A DNA stretch of 43,799 bases from Synergistaceae bacterium. GTDB taxonomy: Bacteria > Synergistota > Synergistia > Synergistales > Synergistaceae. The position numbers were made by a program, and so were the translations under genes. The stretch covers positions 1-43,799 of the forward strand of contig JAITRO010000137.1 in the NCBI GenBank assembly GCA_031288335.1, in the 5' to 3' direction. Positions 41,652-43,799 of the stretch are shown in pieces; the stretch's first letter is position 1, and every line of letters begins with the position of its first letter. The notes below the pieces were generated by a model, which worked only from the letters and a program-made list of their open reading frames with translations, was not told where the DNA came from and ran no database searches.

Positions 41652-43531
41652 TGGGCGAAAAACCTCTGCTGCTTTCGCCTGCCCGCATAGGTTCGGTCGA
41701 GATAAAAAACAGGGTTTTCGTCTCGTCCATGTGTCTTTACTTCTCCGGACGAAACGGCGAGGTCACCGACAAGATGACCGCGTTTTTCGGAAACAGGGCG
41801 AAGAGCGGAACCGGCGCTTTCATAATCCCCGCCAATCCTCACGGCGCCGACAAACGGGCGCGGGGGTCTCTGGCCGGCGACGGCAGGATCGCCCAGTGGA
41901 AACCTCTGATGGACGCGATACATTCGCCCGGTGCCAGGGCTTTTTGCCAGATTCACCCGTCGGGCATACAGTTCGGCAGAAGCGGCTTTGCCGAGTCTCC
42001 TTTCGACCTGTCCACCGACGAGATAAAAGCTCTGATCGAATCGTACGCGCAGGGAGCGCTGAGGGCGAAGAAAGCCGGTTTCGACGGCGTGGAGATACAC
42101 GGAGCCCATGGACACGAAGTGGCGCTGCTTCTGTCGGAGCGTCTCAACACCAGAACCGACAAATACGGAGGCGGCACGGAAAACTGCGCGCGCTCTGTTA
42201 CCGAGATGATAGCGCGCATGAAAGAGCTTTGCGGAAAAGATTTTCCGGTGATACTGCGAATCAGCGGCGAGGAACGCGTCCCGGGAGGCCGTGAACTGCC
42301 CGGAACGCTCGATATATGCCGGCTGGCCCGGGCCGCCGGAGCGGACGCCATCCACGTGTCGGCGGGTATGCCCGAGAGCGAGGAGTGGGAATGCCCGCCG
42401 TCGGAGATAGAACAGGGCGTGCACGCTGAAATGGGCAGATATCTGAAAGCCGGACTGGATATTCCCGTGATTGTGGTCGGACGAATCGTCGACTGGCGGG
42501 TCGCCGAACGCATGATAAAGTCCGGCGACGCCGATTTCGTGGCGATGGCCCGCACCGCGCTGGCCGAGGCAAATTGGGCGCAGGCCATAGGGCGTGATGA
42601 CGTCATAATTCGGATGTGCATTGGCTGCAACCAGGGCTGCCGCACACGCAGGGAACAGAACAAAGCTATGGCGGCCTGCCTTCAGAACCCGCTGCTGGGC
42701 AGGGAAGAAATTATAAACATAGTAAAGGACAACCACCCGAAGAAGATATGCGTGATCGGAGCGGGAGTGTCCGGCCTGGAGGCGGCCAACGTCTTCTCGC
42801 AGCGGGGACATGACGTGACCATATTCGAGCGCGAACGCGAGATCGGCGGCATGTTCCGATGGGCAAGCACAACCCCGGGCAAGAAATCCTACATGAACGT
42901 CGTCGAATATTACGGCAAGATACTTCCCCGTCAGGGGGTCGAGATAAAGTTGAACTCTCTTGTCTCCGGTGTGCCGGACGGAGAATGGGATCTCGTGGTC
43001 GCCGCCATAGGCGGAACGCCGATACGTCCGCCGATAAAGACGGAAAACGTAACGCCTCAGACGGCAGTAGAATTTCTGGCCGGGGGGAAATTGGAGCCTG
43101 TAAGCTACGTGGTCATCGGAGACGGCCTGGTCGGGTACGAGATAGCGGACTGCATAATCGAGCGCGGAGGGCGCGCCATACTGGTCGGCAACGACCCCCG
43201 CGACCCGGTCGCGACTCAGGGCGTGGCGCGGTGGCATTTCATGAAAAGCAGGTTTGACAGGGCGGGACTTGAAATAATACGCCACAGCACTGTCAGGCGT
43301 ATAACTCCGGAAGGTTTCGCCGTAAAGAACGACGACGGGGAAACCCGCGAAATCGAAGGTTCTTTCGGATACGTCATAGCGTGCGGTTTCAAAACTGCCG
43401 CAGAGGATGAACTGCGTTCCTTCGCGGGACGCGCCCCGGTACTCACGGTGGGAAACGCCGACGCTCCCGGCGACGCCATGGACGCCATCCATGACGCGTT
43501 CGACAAGAGCGTGACTTATTCGTTCGCTTGA
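41651..43531 (+). CDS. Enoate-reductase-like NADH:flavin oxidoreductase
   Basis: Flavin and iron-sulfur enzyme of 626 residues in the 2,4-dienoyl-CoA reductase/enoate reductase group. An FMN barrel covers about residues 8-320 (VEIHGAHGHEVALLLSERLNTRTDKYGG). Then come the [4Fe-4S] ligands C323, C326, C330 and C343 (CIGCNQGC), and the FAD/NAD(P) region opens at about 366 (ICVIGAGVSGLEAANVFSQRGHDV), with a second Rossmann motif VIGDGLVGYE. The usual active-site Tyr in the GAHGY-type motif is His154 (GAHGHEVA). It likely reduces an activated C=C bond of an unsaturated acid. The start is the ATG overlapping the preceding stop. Confidence 0.9.
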   Translation: MGEKPLLLSPARIGSVEIKNRVFVSSMCLYFSGRNGEVTDKMTAFFGNRAKSGTGAFIIPANPHGADKRARGSLAGDGRIAQWKPLMDAIHSPGARAFCQIHPSGIQFGRSGFAESPFDLSTDEIKALIESYAQGALRAKKAGFDGVEIHGAHGHEVALLLSERLNTRTDKYGGGTENCARSVTEMIARMKELCGKDFPVILRISGEERVPGGRELPGTLDICRLARAAGADAIHVSAGMPESEEWECPPSEIEQGVHAEMGRYLKAGLDIPVIVVGRIVDWRVAERMIKSGDADFVAMARTALAEANWAQAIGRDDVIIRMCIGCNQGCRTRREQNKAMAACLQNPLLGREEIINIVKDNHPKKICVIGAGVSGLEAANVFSQRGHDVTIFEREREIGGMFRWASTTPGKKSYMNVVEYYGKILPRQGVEIKLNSLVSGVPDGEWDLVVAAIGGTPIRPPIKTENVTPQTAVEFLAGGKLEPVSYVVIGDGLVGYEIADCIIERGGRAILVGNDPRDPVATQGVARWHFMKSRFDRAGLEIIRHSTVRRITPEGFAVKNDDGETREIEGSFGYVIACGFKTAAEDELRSFAGRAPVLTVGNADAPGDAMDAIHDAFDKSVTYSFA

Positions 43532-43569
43532 TATAAATCATGGACGCTCAATCGAGGAGTGCGGCAGGC

Positions 43570-43799
43570 ATGACCATAACCGAAAGGATACTGGCGAGAG
43601 CCGGAGGACTCGTCTCGGCACGCCCCGGCGACATCGTGAACGCGTCGGTGGATCGCGCCATGATACACGACAACAATGCAGCCCTGGTCATGGATAATTT
43701 TGAAAAAATAATCGACCCTGTGGTATGGGCGCCCGAAAAGGTCGCGATATTCATAGACCACCACAGCCCCTCGACTTCCGTCAAGGCCTCCGGGCATCA
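43570..43799 (+). CDS. Aconitase-family (LeuC/DmdA-like) dehydratase large subunit, partial
   Basis: Only the first 76 codons are in the window. MTITERILARAGGLVSARPGDIVNASVDRAMIHD and the DHHSPSTS region match the N-terminus of the isopropylmalate/homoaconitate/dimethylmalate dehydratase large subunits. These enzymes use an [4Fe-4S] cluster to move a hydroxyl group on a carboxylic acid. The start ATG 43570 follows GAGGAG by ten bases; ATG 43540 is an alternative. Following an enoate-reductase-like gene, it recalls the dimethylmalate branch of nicotinate fermentation, but the product family cannot be fixed from this fragment. Confidence 0.8.
   Translation, partial: MTITERILARAGGLVSARPGDIVNASVDRAMIHDNNAALVMDNFEKIIDPVVWAPEKVAIFIDHHSPSTSVKASGH

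Noticed and set aside
41414-43492. Minus-strand ORF of 692 codons
   Set aside because: Antisense shadow of the enoate-reductase gene; the true gene has clear FMN, FeS and FAD motifs.
1-43799. tRNA, rRNA or CRISPR loci
   Set aside because: No cloverleaf with conserved arms, rRNA stretch or repeat-spacer pattern was seen on reading; a dedicated scan was not possible.

Overview
The window looks like chromosome of a high-GC, anaerobic, diderm bacterium. My best guess is Synergistota: a long mre/mrd/min/rod operon runs into rng and smc, and the accessory genes are dominated by TRAP-type, tripartite-tricarboxylate-type and ABC solute uptake and by iron-sulfur/flavin enzymes. No rRNA or marker gene confirms the phylum, so this is inference.

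Region 1 (1-14266, minus strand) is one tightly packed housekeeping operon read from mreB towards smc: mreB-mreC-mreD-mrdA(PBP2)-minC-minD-minE-rodA-radical SAM-DUF2344-rng-smc, with many stop/start overlaps. It joins cell-wall elongation, division-site placement, RNA processing and chromosome condensation. A divergent DbpA-type RNA helicase (14684-16498) and a ketose 3-epimerase (16703-17569) follow on the plus strand.

Region 2 (17615-31305) is the most unusual part. It is bounded by two 92-bp direct repeats of about 90% identity and looks more AT-rich than its surroundings. It starts with a promoter, a 16-codon leader peptide ending in Cys-Leu-Cys, a protein with two DUF2292 (YezD-like) domains and a strong terminator. 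After a regulatory region with two matching 19-bp dyads come nifH-, nifD- and nifK-like genes. They are followed by an ABC importer of the nitrate/sulfonate/taurine type with two tandem binding proteins, and a NifX-like cofactor carrier. The reductase keeps all P-cluster cysteines and the counterparts of the two FeMo-cofactor ligands, but the residue aligning with the proton-donating histidine of true nitrogenase is Asp. No nifB, nifE or nifN is present in the window. I read it as a nitrogenase-like (group IV / methylthioalkane-reductase-like) system coupled to its own substrate importer, perhaps for sulfur scavenging. The island ends with a copper-handling module: a secreted protein with a His-rich repeat tail, a CopA-type ATPase, and a SafE-like membrane protein with a cupredoxin-like tail.

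Region 3 (31323-36369) is a TRAP transporter (dctP, dctQ, dctM) followed by a thiamine-diphosphate enzyme of the acetolactate synthase family, then an orphan short ORF with a perfect 18-bp hairpin. A GNAT acetyltransferase and an enoyl-CoA hydratase lie on the minus strand (36572-38093).

Region 4 (38311-43799) is a putative GntR-controlled catabolic locus: a TctC-type binding protein, a GntR/FCD regulator, a two-cluster ferredoxin-like protein, a protein of unknown function, an enoate-reductase-like flavoprotein, and the start of an aconitase-family dehydratase. The binding-protein gene and the regulator gene have near-identical promoters followed by the same ATTGYATACAAT site, so they are probably controlled together.
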